Assembly: GCF_030068445.1 (NCBI RefSeq)
Contig: NZ_JAQPOK010000159.1
Location: 1-44,224, forward strand
Length of the DNA: 44,224 bases
Reading direction: 5' to 3'
Source of the DNA: Roseofilum halophilum BLCC-M91
GTDB lineage: Bacteria; Cyanobacteriota; Cyanobacteriia; Cyanobacteriales; Desertifilaceae
A program made the translations under genes and the position numbers. The notes beneath the pieces are model-generated. The model was not told the origin of the DNA. It searched no databases and saw only the letters and a program-made list of their open reading frames with translations. Of the stretch, positions 7,961 through 16,756 are shown one piece after another. Numbering within the stretch: position 1 is the first letter of the stretch; each line of letters starts with the position of its first letter.

Positions 7961-8332
7961 ATGAGCCTATCATCCCAACCCCAGCAAGCCACAGAAGGCA
8001 GTCTAGAAGCGATGCGGAAATTTTCCGAAAAATATGCTGAAAACACCGGCACTTACTTTTGTTCCGATTTAAGCATTACGGCCGTTGTCATCGAAGGACT
8101 CGCCAAACACAAAGACGAACTCGGCGCTCCCCTGTGTCCCTGTCGTCACTACGAAGACAAAGAAGCCGAAGCCAAAGCCGCCTACTGGAACTGCCCTTGC
8201 GTCCCCATGCGCGAGCGCAAAGAATGCCACTGTATGCTCTTCCTCACCGAAGATAACCCCTTCGTCGGCACAGAAAGAGCCATCAGCATCGATCAAATTC
8301 GAGGTACGACCGACTCCGTAACCACATCCTAA
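7961..8332 (+). CDS. ftrC: Ferredoxin-thioredoxin reductase catalytic subunit
   Basis: FtrC is the catalytic chain of ferredoxin-thioredoxin reductase. It passes electrons from photosynthetic ferredoxin to thioredoxin through a 4Fe-4S cluster next to a redox disulfide. The 123-residue protein shows the family cysteines in order: TYFCSD, LCPCRHY, CPCVPMRER and ECHCMLF. The length fits the family. The ATG at 7961 follows a TTG CCC that could be read as an earlier start but is less likely. It is the first gene after the SufR operators and precedes sufB by 140 bp, so it is likely co-regulated with Fe-S assembly. The partner ftrV is not in the window. Confidence 0.95.
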   Translation: MSLSSQPQQATEGSLEAMRKFSEKYAENTGTYFCSDLSITAVVIEGLAKHKDELGAPLCPCRHYEDKEAEAKAAYWNCPCVPMRERKECHCMLFLTEDNPFVGTERAISIDQIRGTTDSVTTS

Positions 8333-8347
8333 GCTCATCAACGCGCT

Positions 8348-8368
8348 AGGCAAAAGGCAAAAGGCAAA
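8348..8368. repeat. AGGCAAA heptamer tract between ftrC and sufB
   Basis: Three tandem AGGCAAA units begin 16 bases after the ftrC stop, preceded by GCGCT. The remaining ftrC-sufB spacer holds no SufR-type operator that I can see. Confidence 0.8.
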
Positions 8369-8472
8369 AGTCTTAGTTTTACAACAGTTTGAGCATTTAC
8401 AAATCTCTCCCATAGCAGCCCTTTGCCCTGTATACCCAGCCTTATCCCACCAGTTAGTAGAGAACACCAACC

Positions 8473-9909
8473 ATGTCTACGAGCGTTAAAACCCTAGTCA
8501 ACCAACCCTACAAATACGGTTTCATCACCGACATTGAAACCGACAAAATCCCCAACGGCTTAAGCGAAGACGTAGTACGGCTGATTTCCGCCAAGAAAAA
8601 CGAACCGGAATTCATGCTCAACTTTCGTCTCAAAGCCTACCGTCGATGGCTAGAAATGAAAGAACCCAACTGGCCCCATCTTCAATATCCCCCCATCGAC
8701 TACCAAAACATCAGCTACTACTCAGCGCCCAAACAACAAGACAAAAAGAAAAGCCTGGATGAAGTTGACCCCGCTCTGCTAGAAACCTTCGACAAACTGG
8801 GAATTCCCCTTTCCGAACAAAAACGGCTCTCTAACGTTGCCGTCGATGCCGTATTTGATAGCGTTTCTATTGCCACGACTTTCCGGGAAAAACTAGCAGA
8901 AGAAGGAGTCATTTTCTGCTCCATTTCCGAAGCCGTCCATGACTATCCCGAACTGGTGGAAAAATACCTCGGTAGTGTCGTTCCCGTCGGCGATAACTAC
9001 TTTGCCGCTCTCAACAGCGCCGTATTTAGTGATGGTTCCTTCGTGTATATCCCCAAAAATACTCAATGCCCCATGGAACTGTCCACCTATTTCCGGATTA
9101 ACAGTGGCGATACCGGGCAATTTGAGCGCACCTTAATTGTGGCCGAGGAAGGCTCCCAAGTCTCCTACCTGGAAGGTTGTACTGCTCCCATGTACGACAC
9201 CAATCAACTGCACGCGGCCGTCGTGGAATTAGTCGCTTTAGACAACGCCGATATTAAATATTCCACCGTGCAAAACTGGTACGCTGGCGACGAAAACGGC
9301 AAAGGCGGAATTTATAACTTCGTGACTAAGCGCGGCTTGTGTAAAGGAGTCAATTCTAAGATTTCCTGGACTCAGGTAGAAACCGGTTCAGCGATTACTT
9401 GGAAATATCCCAGTTGTGTGTTAGTCGGCGATAATTCCGTCGGTGAATTTTACTCCGTTGCTCTGACGAATAATAAGCAGCAAGCCGACACCGGAACCAA
9501 GATGGTTCATGTGGGCAAAAACACCCGCAGCCGGATTATTTCTAAGGGGATTTCTGCCGGTAATTCTGCCAACAGTTATCGCGGTTTGGTCAAAGTTAAC
9601 GCCAAGGCAGAAGGGGCGAGAAACTATTCCCAATGTGATTCCATGCTGATTGGGGATAATGCGGAAGCCAATACCTTCCCCTATATCCAAGTGCAGAATA
9701 ATTCCGGAAAAGTAGAGCATGAAGCCTCGACTTCTAAAATTGGGGAAGACCAACTTTTTTACTTTTCTCAACGGGGAATTTCCGCCGAAGATGCCGTTTC
9801 GATGATGATTAGTGGCTTCTGTAAGGATGTGTTTAATCAGTTGCCCATGGAATTTGCAGTAGAAGCAGACAAATTGTTGAGTTTGAAATTAGAAGGAACA
9901 GTCGGTTAA
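8473..9909 (+). CDS. sufB: Fe-S scaffold subunit SufB
   Basis: SufB is the scaffold core of the SufBCD complex on which Fe-S clusters are built. The 478-residue length is normal. Family segments include [74 protein letters not shown] and the C-terminal [20 protein letters not shown] and [13 protein letters not shown], which carry conserved histidine and glutamate positions. It is cytoplasmic. The gene runs tightly into sufC (2-base gap) and belongs to the SufR-controlled operon. Codon use matches the neighbours. Confidence 0.97.
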   Translation: MSTSVKTLVNQPYKYGFITDIETDKIPNGLSEDVVRLISAKKNEPEFMLNFRLKAYRRWLEMKEPNWPHLQYPPIDYQNISYYSAPKQQDKKKSLDEVDPALLETFDKLGIPLSEQKRLSNVAVDAVFDSVSIATTFREKLAEEGVIFCSISEAVHDYPELVEKYLGSVVPVGDNYFAALNSAVFSDGSFVYIPKNTQCPMELSTYFRINSGDTGQFERTLIVAEEGSQVSYLEGCTAPMYDTNQLHAAVVELVALDNADIKYSTVQNWYAGDENGKGGIYNFVTKRGLCKGVNSKISWTQVETGSAITWKYPSCVLVGDNSVGEFYSVALTNNKQQADTGTKMVHVGKNTRSRIISKGISAGNSANSYRGLVKVNAKAEGARNYSQCDSMLIGDNAEANTFPYIQVQNNSGKVEHEASTSKIGEDQLFYFSQRGISAEDAVSMMISGFCKDVFNQLPMEFAVEADKLLSLKLEGTVG

Positions 9910-9911
9910 GC

Positions 9912-10679
9912 ATGAGTATTTTATCAGTACGCAACCTCACCGCTAATGTGGCGGGTCAATCAATTCTGAAAGGGTTAAACCTGGACATTAAGGCGGGGGA
10001 AATCCATGCCATTATGGGGCCCAATGGCTCTGGAAAAAGTACGCTTTCTAAGATTCTTGCCGGCCATCCTGCCTATGAAGTCACGGGTGGCGAGGTGATG
10101 TATCAGGGTGAGAATTTATTGGAGATGGAGCCGGAAGACCGGGCGACTTCTGGGGTGTTTTTGGCGTTCCAGTATCCGTTGGAAATTCCGGGCGTGAGCA
10201 ATTTAGACTTTTTGCGCGTTGCCTATAATTCCAAGCGCAAAAAACAAGGTTTGGAAGAGTTGGATACGTTTGATTTCCAAGACTTGGTGGAAGAGAAGTT
10301 AGACCTGGTAAAAATGAATGCGTCGTTTTTAGACCGCAGTGTGAATGAAGGGTTTTCTGGAGGGGAGAAAAAGCGGAATGAGATTTTGCAAATGGCTCTT
10401 CTAGAACCGACGTTGGCGATTTTAGATGAAACGGATTCGGGTTTGGATATTGATGCCCTGAAAATTGTGTCCAATGGGGTGAATCAGTTGAGGCGCCCGG
10501 ATAATGCGGTGTTGATGATTACCCACTATCAACGGTTGTTGAATTATATTGTGCCTGATTATGTGCATGTGATGGCGGATGGCCGGATTTTACGCACGGG
10601 CGGTAAGGAGTTAGCTTTAGAACTCGAATCTAGGGGATATGACTGGATTCTAGAGGAAGAATTACAGGGGGTGAAGTAG
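9912..10679 (+). CDS. sufC: Fe-S assembly ATPase SufC
   Basis: SufC is the ABC-type ATPase of SufBCD; it dimerises on ATP binding and reshapes SufB-SufD. The 255-residue protein has Walker [10 protein letters not shown], a Q-loop in [13 protein letters not shown], signature [11 protein letters not shown], Walker [15 protein letters not shown] and the H-loop in MITHYQRLL. The ETDSGLD variant after Walker B is usual for SufC. It lies between sufB and sufD with gaps of 2 and 1 bases, implying translational coupling. Confidence 0.97.
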   Translation: MSILSVRNLTANVAGQSILKGLNLDIKAGEIHAIMGPNGSGKSTLSKILAGHPAYEVTGGEVMYQGENLLEMEPEDRATSGVFLAFQYPLEIPGVSNLDFLRVAYNSKRKKQGLEELDTFDFQDLVEEKLDLVKMNASFLDRSVNEGFSGGEKKRNEILQMALLEPTLAILDETDSGLDIDALKIVSNGVNQLRRPDNAVLMITHYQRLLNYIVPDYVHVMADGRILRTGGKELALELESRGYDWILEEELQGVK

Positions 10680-10680
10680 G

Positions 10681-12057
10681 ATGAGTACGCTTTCAATTGG
10701 GGCTTTAGCCCCTACCGAACTGAATCGGGAAAATCCCCGGTTTCAAGCGGTGCAACAGCTTCTGAACACCCGCCTAGGGTTTGATAAACCGGAACTCGAT
10801 CCAGCGCTGGTGTCTTTAATTCAAGCAGTGCGGGAACATGGGGCGGCGATCGCCTCGGAACTCCAATTCCCCAGCTCCCAGGATGAGGAATGGCGGTTTA
10901 CGGATATTTCTCGCCTGTTGGGTGTGGAGTTTCAACCCGCAACTGTTCCGAGTGAAGCGTTTATAGATATTACGCCCTTTATCTTGCCAGAAGCAGAACA
11001 CAGTCGCCTGGTTTTGGTGAATGGGGTATATTCTCCCGAACTCTCCGATCTCTCTGGGGTGAATTTAGACACTGTAACCTATCTGTTATCGGCAGCCGTT
11101 CCAGAAGCAAAACTTAATCCCTATTTGGGCAAACAACCCGGTAATCAAGAGGTCTTTACCGCCCTCAATAGCGCCAGTTTACAAGATGGGGCGCTGGTGT
11201 GGATACCGCAAAATCAAGTTGTAGAAACGCCGATTCATGTGCTGTTTTTGTCGGTGGAGGATCGGGAAGCGGCGATCGCCAGTCCTCGGACGTTAGTGGT
11301 TGCCGGAGCCAATAGTTCCGTTACCGTAGTTGAGCAGTACGTTACCATCAGCAGTTGTCCCGCCGCTCCCGGAGTTACCCCCTATTTTAGTAATGCGGTG
11401 AGCGAGGTTTGGTTAGAAGACAATGCCCAAGTTAACCATACTCGCATTCAGCAGGAAGGACAGCAAACCATCCATATCAGCAAAACCGCAATAACTCAAA
11501 ACCGCGACAGTCGATATACCCTCAATACCATTAGTTTAGGAGCCGGTTTATCCCGTCATAATATTGATGTGATTCACCAGGGAGAAGGAACCCAAACCAC
11601 TCTCAATGGCTTAACAGAAATCACCGGTCAACAATGCTCCGATACCCATAGTAGCGTTAATCATTTGTATCCCAATGGCAGTAGCAATCAACTGCATAAA
11701 TGCATTGTGGATCAAAAAGCCCATGGGATATTTAATGGTAAAGTCTTTGTACCCAAAGCCGCTCAGTTAACCAACGCCCAACAGCTTAATCGCAGTTTGG
11801 TTTTGTCAGACAAAGCGAAAGTAGACACCAAACCCCAACTCCAAATTACGGCTGATAATGTCAAATGCTCCCATGGGGCAACGGTGAGTCAATTGGAAGA
11901 GGAAGAGGTTTTCTATTTACAAAGTCGAGGATTATCGAAAGAAGCCAGTCGCCATCTCTTAATTGATGCGTTTGCCAATGAGATTTTAGCTCGCATTCCT
12001 CTGACTTCCTTGCAAGGTAAATTGGCTCAGTGTCTCTCGTGCCGTACTGATTTTTGA
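10681..12057 (+). CDS. sufD: Fe-S assembly protein SufD
   Basis: SufD is the SufB paralogue that completes the SufBC2D complex and helps iron entry. The 458-residue sequence shows EEWRFTDISRLL near the N-terminus, VFTALNSASLQDGALVWIP, LNGLTEITGQQCSDTHSSVNH, and the C-terminal HGATVSQLEEEEVFYLQSRGLSKEASRHLLI block where SufD keeps its functional histidine. It begins one base after the sufC stop. It is followed by 126 bp of palindromic repeats before sufS. Confidence 0.96.
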   Translation: MSTLSIGALAPTELNRENPRFQAVQQLLNTRLGFDKPELDPALVSLIQAVREHGAAIASELQFPSSQDEEWRFTDISRLLGVEFQPATVPSEAFIDITPFILPEAEHSRLVLVNGVYSPELSDLSGVNLDTVTYLLSAAVPEAKLNPYLGKQPGNQEVFTALNSASLQDGALVWIPQNQVVETPIHVLFLSVEDREAAIASPRTLVVAGANSSVTVVEQYVTISSCPAAPGVTPYFSNAVSEVWLEDNAQVNHTRIQQEGQQTIHISKTAITQNRDSRYTLNTISLGAGLSRHNIDVIHQGEGTQTTLNGLTEITGQQCSDTHSSVNHLYPNGSSNQLHKCIVDQKAHGIFNGKVFVPKAAQLTNAQQLNRSLVLSDKAKVDTKPQLQITADNVKCSHGATVSQLEEEEVFYLQSRGLSKEASRHLLIDAFANEILARIPLTSLQGKLAQCLSCRTDF

Positions 12058-12067
12058 TTCCCCCTAT

Positions 12068-12120
12068 CCCCCCTTTCTAAGGGGGGAAATCAATAAAAAA
12101 AGTCCCCCTTAAAAAGGGGG
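12068..12120. repeat. C-rich/G-rich hairpin pair between sufD and sufS
   Basis: Two hairpins sit side by side: CCCCCCTT-TCT-AAGGGGGG (12068-12086) and CCCCCTT-AAA-AAGGGGG (12104-12120). No plus-strand U tract follows, so neither is a clear intrinsic terminator for sufBCD. Both resemble dispersed cyanobacterial repeats and may attenuate sufS or process the operon mRNA. A shorter relative lies near 2809. Confidence 0.8.
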
Positions 12121-12183
12121 ATTTAGGGGGATCGAGATCTCCCCACCCTTCGCCAATCAATCTCTATTCCTATTCATAACCCT

Positions 12184-13443
12184 ATGATGACGTTTACCCA
12201 GCCCAAACCCCTAGCTGCCCTTGTCCGAGAGGATTTTCCCATTCTGGATCAGCAAGTTCATGAAAAACCATTAGTTTATTTTGATAATGCAGCCACGTCC
12301 CAAAAACCGAAAGTGGTTTTAGAAACGTTACAAAACTATTATCAACGGGATAATGCCAATGTGCATCGGGGGGTTCATTTACTCAGTTGTCGCGCTACGG
12401 AAGCCTATGAAGGCGCTAGGGATAAGGTAGCGGGATTTGTGAATGCGCGATCGCGTAATGAAATCGTCTTTACCCGGAATGCGAGTGAAGCGGTTAATCT
12501 CGTTGCCTATGCTTGGGGCTTAAATACGTTAAAGCCAGGGGATGAAATTATTACTTCGGTGATGGAGCATCATAGTAATTTAGTCCCCTGGCAAATGATT
12601 GCCCAGAAAACCGGCGCAGTCTTAAAGTTTGTGGAGTTAACGGACACGGAAGAGTTTGATTTTGAGCAGTTTAAGTCCTTGCTCAGTCCCCAAACCAAAT
12701 TAGTTGCAGTTGTCCATGCTTCTAATACTTTGGGCTGTATTAATCCCGTAGCCGAGATTGCACAAGAAGCCCATAAAGTGGGCGCAAAAGTGTTAATTGA
12801 TGCTTGCCAAAGTGCCCCCCATTTGAAGTTAGATGTTCAGGCAATTGATTGTGATTGGTTAGTGGCTTCTGGGCATAAAATGTGCGGCCCTACTGGCATT
12901 GGTTTTCTGTATGGAAAGTTGGAGTTACTCGAATCTATGCCGCCGTTTTTAGGGGGCGGGGAAATGATTGCGGAAGTCTTTCTGGATCGCGCTACCTATG
13001 CCGAACTGCCCCACAAATTTGAAGCGGGAACTCCTGCTATTGCCGAGGCGATCGCCCTGGGCAGTGCCGTCGATTATTTGACCGGTATTGGATTAGACAA
13101 AATCCACGCCTATGAAGTGGAGTTAACCCGTTATTTATTCGAGCAACTCTTACAAATTCCTGAAGTCAGGATTTACGGGCCAAAACCCAGCGAAAACAAG
13201 GTTAGATCGGCTCTAGCAACCTTTACCACAGGCGAGATTCACGTCAATGATATTACTTCCCTGCTGGATCAGGCTGGTGTAGCCATTCGTACCGGCCACC
13301 ATTGCACCCAACCCTTACACCGAATTTTAGGGGTCAATTCCACCGCCAGAGCCAGCCTCTATTTCTACAATACTGTTGCAGAAATCGATTGCTTTATTGT
13401 GGCTCTCAAAGACACCTTGGCATTTTTCAAGAGTATTTTATAG
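12184..13443 (+). CDS. sufS: Cysteine desulfurase SufS
   Basis: SufS is the PLP-dependent group II cysteine desulfurase that supplies sulfur to SufB. The 419-residue protein has [33 protein letters not shown], the PLP lysine in [18 protein letters not shown], and the active-site cysteine in [12 protein letters not shown]. The length and the short active-site loop fit SufS rather than IscS. ATG 12184 follows the repeat-rich spacer after sufD; an ATGATG start allows either codon. A GAGTAAT heptamer tract follows the stop at 13460. Confidence 0.96.
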   Translation: MMTFTQPKPLAALVREDFPILDQQVHEKPLVYFDNAATSQKPKVVLETLQNYYQRDNANVHRGVHLLSCRATEAYEGARDKVAGFVNARSRNEIVFTRNASEAVNLVAYAWGLNTLKPGDEIITSVMEHHSNLVPWQMIAQKTGAVLKFVELTDTEEFDFEQFKSLLSPQTKLVAVVHASNTLGCINPVAEIAQEAHKVGAKVLIDACQSAPHLKLDVQAIDCDWLVASGHKMCGPTGIGFLYGKLELLESMPPFLGGGEMIAEVFLDRATYAELPHKFEAGTPAIAEAIALGSAVDYLTGIGLDKIHAYEVELTRYLFEQLLQIPEVRIYGPKPSENKVRSALATFTTGEIHVNDITSLLDQAGVAIRTGHHCTQPLHRILGVNSTARASLYFYNTVAEIDCFIVALKDTLAFFKSIL

Positions 13444-13459
13444 CCCGATTCCTTGTCTT

Positions 13460-13487
13460 GAGTAATGAGTAATGAGTAATGAGTAAG
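13460..13487. repeat. GAGTAAT heptamer tract after sufS
   Basis: Three perfect GAGTAAT units and a fourth near-copy start 17 bases after the sufS stop. This is the same 3'-end heptamer theme as at 6644, 30756, 37167 and 44104. Confidence 0.8.
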
Positions 13488-13559
13488 AAAATCTACCTTT
13501 TTAAGGCTTGCTCTGCTCGCCTTCAGGGTAATAGCTTATGGGGCGATCGCTCTCTGAGC

Positions 13560-13565
13560 TATAAT
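13560..13565 (+). promoter_or_regulatory. Candidate -10 box of the toxin-antitoxin pair
   Basis: A perfect TATAAT lies 34 bases before the antitoxin ATG. No good -35 sits at the usual spacing, so this is a tentative call. Confidence 0.35.
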
Positions 13566-13599
13566 CACCCTAAGTTTACACCGTTTTTTGGGTACTCTC

Positions 13600-13845
13600 A
13601 TGAAATTAGACCGTATTACCAGCAATCCCAACATGACTTTACAAGAATTACAAACGCAAGCCCTACAACTATCCACTGGCGATCGCTGGCAGTTAGTCCA
13701 AACTCTTTTAGACTCTCTCAAACGAGAAACCTATCCCAAACGAAAAAAGGGCAACCTGTCTCGGTTGCGAGGAATTGCAGCAGCTACAGAAGAAAGTAAT
13801 GCTAAAGAGGATTACATAGATTATTTAACTGAAAAATATAAGTAA
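13600..13845 (+). CDS. Antitoxin of a PIN toxin-antitoxin pair
   Basis: This 81-residue protein precedes a PIN toxin and overlaps it by one base (TAATG), the typical antitoxin position. The front half is helical (LQELQTQALQLSTGDRWQLVQTLLDSL), resembling the short cyanobacterial addiction-module antitoxins that read 'LSxxDRWQLVQxLLxSL'. The back half is basic then acidic (KRKKGNLSRLRG ... EEDYIDYLTEKYK) and probably wraps the toxin. I see no clear AbrB or ribbon-helix-helix motif. ATG 13600 is chosen over an upstream TTG at 13588. It should neutralise the toxin and may repress its own promoter. Confidence 0.75.
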   Translation: MKLDRITSNPNMTLQELQTQALQLSTGDRWQLVQTLLDSLKRETYPKRKKGNLSRLRGIAAATEESNAKEDYIDYLTEKYK

Positions 13846-14243
13846 TGCGAATTCTTATTGATACTAACGTTGTACTTGATTTCTTGCAAGGACGAGAACC
13901 CTTTGTGGAACATGCAGCAAGATTATTTGAGCGCGTTGATGCTGGAGAAATTGAGGGTTTTATTGCAGCAACAACAATAACAAATATTTACTACATTGTC
14001 CGTAAGAAAGCAGGACGAGAAGTGGCTCAAGATGCGATCGCACAAGTTCTATCAGATCTCAATATTTGTCCTGTCAATTCAGATACACTCGAACAAGCTC
14101 TTCAGTTGAATTTTGAAGATTTTGAAGACGCAGTTCAGTATGTGTGTGCTGTAGGGTATTACCTTGATGCTATCGTAACTCGTGATGCTTCTGGATTTCT
14201 TAGTGCCGAGATCCCCGTCGTTCTACCGGAAAACCTTGTTTGA
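13845..14243 (+). CDS. PIN-domain toxin ribonuclease
   Basis: This 132-residue PIN nuclease is expected to cut RNA using Mg2+ held by acidic residues. It begins MRILIDTNVVLDFLQGREPF with the first catalytic Asp in DTN. Further acidic positions lie in the DFEDAVQ motif and in AIVTRDASGF, the usual PIN C-terminal acidic site. The N-x-Y-Y-I-V segment (TTITNIYYIVRK) is typical of VapC-like cyanobacterial PIN toxins. It starts in the antitoxin stop codon. The stop TGA at 14241-14243 coincides with the left edge of a palindromic element, so the last bases of the gene may have been defined by that insertion. Confidence 0.85.
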   Translation: MRILIDTNVVLDFLQGREPFVEHAARLFERVDAGEIEGFIAATTITNIYYIVRKKAGREVAQDAIAQVLSDLNICPVNSDTLEQALQLNFEDFEDAVQYVCAVGYYLDAIVTRDASGFLSAEIPVVLPENLV

Positions 14244-14500
14244 TATGATGTCCGGTGAATCAGTTGTCATTGCGACCTCCGGGAAGCATTCGCGCTTTAC
14301 GTTTCGCGTTTCGCGTTTCACGCAAGCTTCGCTTTCATGTCCGCGAAGCGGAAACACGCAAACTTCGCTTTCATGTCCGCGAAGCGGAAACGCCAAGACT
14401 AGCGAGATTGCAGAGATTGCTTCACTCCACTGCGTTCCGTTTGCGCTTCGCGCAAGCTTCGCTAACGCAATGACGTATTGTAATTCACCGGACTTGATAT
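14242..14500. mobile_element. MITE-like palindromic element
   Basis: The ends are imperfect inverted repeats: ATATGATGTCCGGTGAAT and GTCATTGCG on the left (14243-14274) match, inverted, CGCAATGAC, ATTCACCGGA and TTGATAT on the right (14466-14500). The interior is rich in GTTTCGC and CTTCGC/GCGAAGCG hairpins and contains a 36-bp unit repeated in tandem (14319-14354 and 14355-14390, one mismatch). No transposase is encoded. Open frames through it are low-complexity and not credible. Confidence 0.7.
14319..14390. repeat. Two tandem 36-bp units
   Basis: Each unit carries CTTCGCTTTCATGTCCGCGA followed by AGCGGAAA, itself a hairpin (TTCGCTT.../...GCGAAGCGGAA). The copies differ at one base (G in the first, A in the second). 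They sit within the palindromic element. Confidence 0.85.
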
Positions 14501-14533
14501 TGAGTTCTAAAAAATATATTCACTCATTTCCCC

Positions 14534-15043
14534 ATGAACCCTTCTCACACCCTAACGGTAACACGCAACAACCAAACCTTTGGGGTAGAAATCTCCATTC
14601 ATCCCCCAAGCGCTTATATTCAGGAACATCTTCAGGAGTTATTACCCAGTTGGCAAAAAGATCCTGTATCGGTAATTATTTTCCTGCAACAAGCGCAGAT
14701 GTCCTTAACTGAAATTTCTCCAGAAGTCGAAGCCGAAAAACAAATACTTTGGGAAAATTTTATCCGATGGTCGGACTTAGTGGCAGACTCATTAGGCGAT
14801 CGCGGTTATGTCACCGATGCCTTCGATCCGCGCACCGGATATCCTCGCCGATCTTCTCCCGGAACCCTTCACCATAGCGATGTTCCTGCCGTTCATGCTG
14901 CTCTAGGATATCCCATGGAAAAAAATGGGGACTGTGCTGCCATTATTCACCCCCGTTGGGGAACCGCAGTCTATCCCAGCGTTATGATCTCCACTGCTCC
15001 CCTATCCGAAATCTTCACCGCACTCCAGCGCGAAGTTCTGTAA
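14534..15043 (+). CDS. CblD (MMADHC)-like protein
   Basis: This 169-residue protein resembles the C-terminal domain of MMADHC, the human cobalamin trafficking protein type D. Matching blocks are SPEVEAEKQILWENFI, GYVTDAFDPRTGYPRRSSPG, HSDVPAVHAALGYP and NGDCAAIIHPRWGTAVYPSVMIS. The cysteine in NGDCAAII falls where human CblD has its cobalt-ligating cysteine region before the HxxWGT segment. Cyanobacterial members of this family are known from annotation, but their role is not established to my knowledge. No signal peptide. No cobalamin gene is adjacent; neighbours are the palindromic element and a lipoprotein. I infer homology from memory of the human sequence, not an alignment. Confidence 0.75.
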   Translation: MNPSHTLTVTRNNQTFGVEISIHPPSAYIQEHLQELLPSWQKDPVSVIIFLQQAQMSLTEISPEVEAEKQILWENFIRWSDLVADSLGDRGYVTDAFDPRTGYPRRSSPGTLHHSDVPAVHAALGYPMEKNGDCAAIIHPRWGTAVYPSVMISTAPLSEIFTALQREVL

Positions 15044-15105
15044 AATGTGCGGGATCAGCTTTTTCGCGATTATAGCTAGAAAAACTATCAATTACTAAAA
15101 ACGCA

Positions 15106-15897
15106 ATGATGAACTGGAAACCGTACCTTACGGGAATTTTAATCTTAGGACTCCTGGGTTGTCAGGAAGCGCCAAGTCAATTTGACGACACCACTGACCA
15201 ACTCAATCAGGCGATTTGTCTGGAAGATTGGGACAGCGCGATCGCGATCCTCGACGATGTAATCTCAGATTATCCTAACAGTCAGAATACCTTGGCAGAA
15301 TATCGCGATCGCCTGCAACAACTCTCTGAAACAGGTTTAAGCGAGATACATAAATTAGATTATGACTGTACTAACGAATCAATTCCCAAAGTGGAAGAAA
15401 CGCCTCTGAGCGATCGTGTAGAAAGCTATAACGAGCAAATCAATCCCGGAATGAGCTACGCCGAAGTCGCTACAATTGTCGGTCGTCCGGGGAAAATAAA
15501 CGATCTTTATTCCTACTATTTGTGGAGAGATGAGCATGGCAATTTCCTCTCTGCCAGGTTTTCTGACGACCAGTTGGATAATTTGAATGTTGATGAGATT
15601 AGGGACTGTGAAGACAACAATCCTCGCTGTGTCGCTGTTGATATTACCACTCCTGTTCCTGCGACTGAGTTTAAAGAGATTGCAGCCCGTTTTGAAGAAG
15701 GTATGAACGATCGAGCGGTTTTAGAACAGCTTTTGCAGGAATTAGGAGAACCCGCATTGCAGACAGACTCGGTTCATTATGAGTGGCAATTTGCAGAAGC
15801 AACCGATCCCGATCCTAATAATTGCACATTGTCTGTTTCTTTTGACAACGATAGTTCATCACTCAACCAGGCTTACTGTTTATATGACGATAGATAA
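15106..15897 (+). CDS. Lipoprotein with SmpA/OmlA-like repeats
   Basis: This 263-residue exported lipoprotein has signal MMNWKPYLTGILILGLLGC with lipobox LLGC at residue 19. After a helical, TPR-like segment (residues 30-80: CLEDWDSAIAILDDVISDYP) there is INPGMSYAEVATIVGRPGKI followed by a beta hairpin (SYYLWRDEHGNFLSARF), the pattern of SmpA/OmlA or BLIP-type domains. A second, weaker copy lies at 185-255 (FEEGMNDRAVLEQLLQELGEPA, then HYEWQF). The protein is acidic. Its function is unknown. It is monocistronic, 60 bp after the CblD-like gene. Confidence 0.75.
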   Translation: MMNWKPYLTGILILGLLGCQEAPSQFDDTTDQLNQAICLEDWDSAIAILDDVISDYPNSQNTLAEYRDRLQQLSETGLSEIHKLDYDCTNESIPKVEETPLSDRVESYNEQINPGMSYAEVATIVGRPGKINDLYSYYLWRDEHGNFLSARFSDDQLDNLNVDEIRDCEDNNPRCVAVDITTPVPATEFKEIAARFEEGMNDRAVLEQLLQELGEPALQTDSVHYEWQFAEATDPDPNNCTLSVSFDNDSSSLNQAYCLYDDR

Positions 15898-15975
15898 CGA
15901 TAGTGAGTTATACTTAACTCCTCAGTTGGCAAACCCAGAGGCGATCGCTGAATTAGCATTGGATTCCTCAGTTTT

Positions 15976-16671
15976 TTAATTTTTAATTTTTAATTGATTC
16001 TGTCGATACCAACGGGCAATTTGATGCAGATCCACGCCCAAAAAAGCAGCAATTAGCACCCCTTGATTAATGGCAGTCGTGCGCCAAATGCCTAACCGTT
16101 GCCAACGTCGGGCAGAGGTAACCACGGGAAGGGGGGCGATCGCAATTTTGCCCAACGGTTTCAGGGCTTGAATTAATCGCCAATCCTCCAAAATCGGTGA
16201 CTCTGGGAATCCACCCACCTGCTCGAAGACTTCACAGGATAAAAAAATCGCTTGATCTCCGTAAGGAAGTTGGCAAAGGTGCGATCGCCACTTCACCCCC
16301 CATTCCACCACCCGATAACCCCAATTTTCTGCCCCTATCCGCAACTCAAACGCCCCCGCAACCACCCCCGGTTGCTGCAAAATCTCCCCTACCCATCGGT
16401 CATACTCAGCAGGTAACTGAGTATCTCCATGTAAAAATAATAAATACTCTCCCCCCGCCTTTCTCGCCCCCTCATTCATTTGATGTCCCCGTCCCGGAGT
16501 CGTTTCGATAACCTTAATTCCCTCCTGTTGTAAGCATTCCACCGTCCCATCCGTAGAGCCGCCATCCACCACAATAATCTCCACCTCTTTCCCCGGCTGA
16601 ACCCTAGCCACAGTAGACAAAATTTGCTCCACTTCATTCAGAACTGGAATAATCACTGAAATCCTACTCAT
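15976..16671 (-). CDS. Glycosyltransferase family 2, TIGR04283-like
   Basis: This compact GT2 enzyme of about 231 residues starts MSRISVIIPVLNE. It carries IIVVDGGSTDGT, a GRGHQMNEGARKAGGEYLLFLHGDTQLP segment with the DxD-like site HGDT, GAFELRI and YGDQAIFLSCEVFEQVGGF. This order is characteristic of the TIGR04283 family of small glycosyltransferases. The open frame extends to 16758, but ATG 16671 immediately precedes the conserved strand and leaves a divergent spacer before the helicase gene. The C-terminus (NQLKIKN) and the stop are encoded by an ATTAAAA heptamer tract, so the repeat has set the end of the protein. Substrate unknown. Confidence 0.85.
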   Translation of the reverse strand: MSRISVIIPVLNEVEQILSTVARVQPGKEVEIIVVDGGSTDGTVECLQQEGIKVIETTPGRGHQMNEGARKAGGEYLLFLHGDTQLPAEYDRWVGEILQQPGVVAGAFELRIGAENWGYRVVEWGVKWRSHLCQLPYGDQAIFLSCEVFEQVGGFPESPILEDWRLIQALKPLGKIAIAPLPVVTSARRWQRLGIWRTTAINQGVLIAAFLGVDLHQIARWYRQNQLKIKN

Positions 16672-16756
16672 ACTATGGCTTTTCCTGATAAAATTGGCTA
16701 ACCTATTGTTCAAAACAATAAAATCATCAAAGATCGAATTTAAATTTCTACCACTC

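Noticed and set aside
8069..8470. 133-codon minus-strand frame across ftrC
   Set aside because: Antisense shadow of a clearly identified gene.
12068..12120. Intrinsic terminator after sufD
   Set aside because: No T tract follows the hairpins on the plus strand; treated as repeats.
12184..13443. SufS as the DndA sulfur donor for the DndD-like gene
   Set aside because: It has SufS-type features and sits in the suf operon; nothing in the sequence links it to the DndD trio.
13479..13799. 106-codon plus-strand frame overlapping the antitoxin
   Set aside because: Out of frame with the antitoxin, which has the better fit and is coupled to the toxin.
14182..14712. 176-codon frame through the palindromic element
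   Set aside because: Composed of repeat translation (SLSCPRSGN units) and overlaps two better genes.
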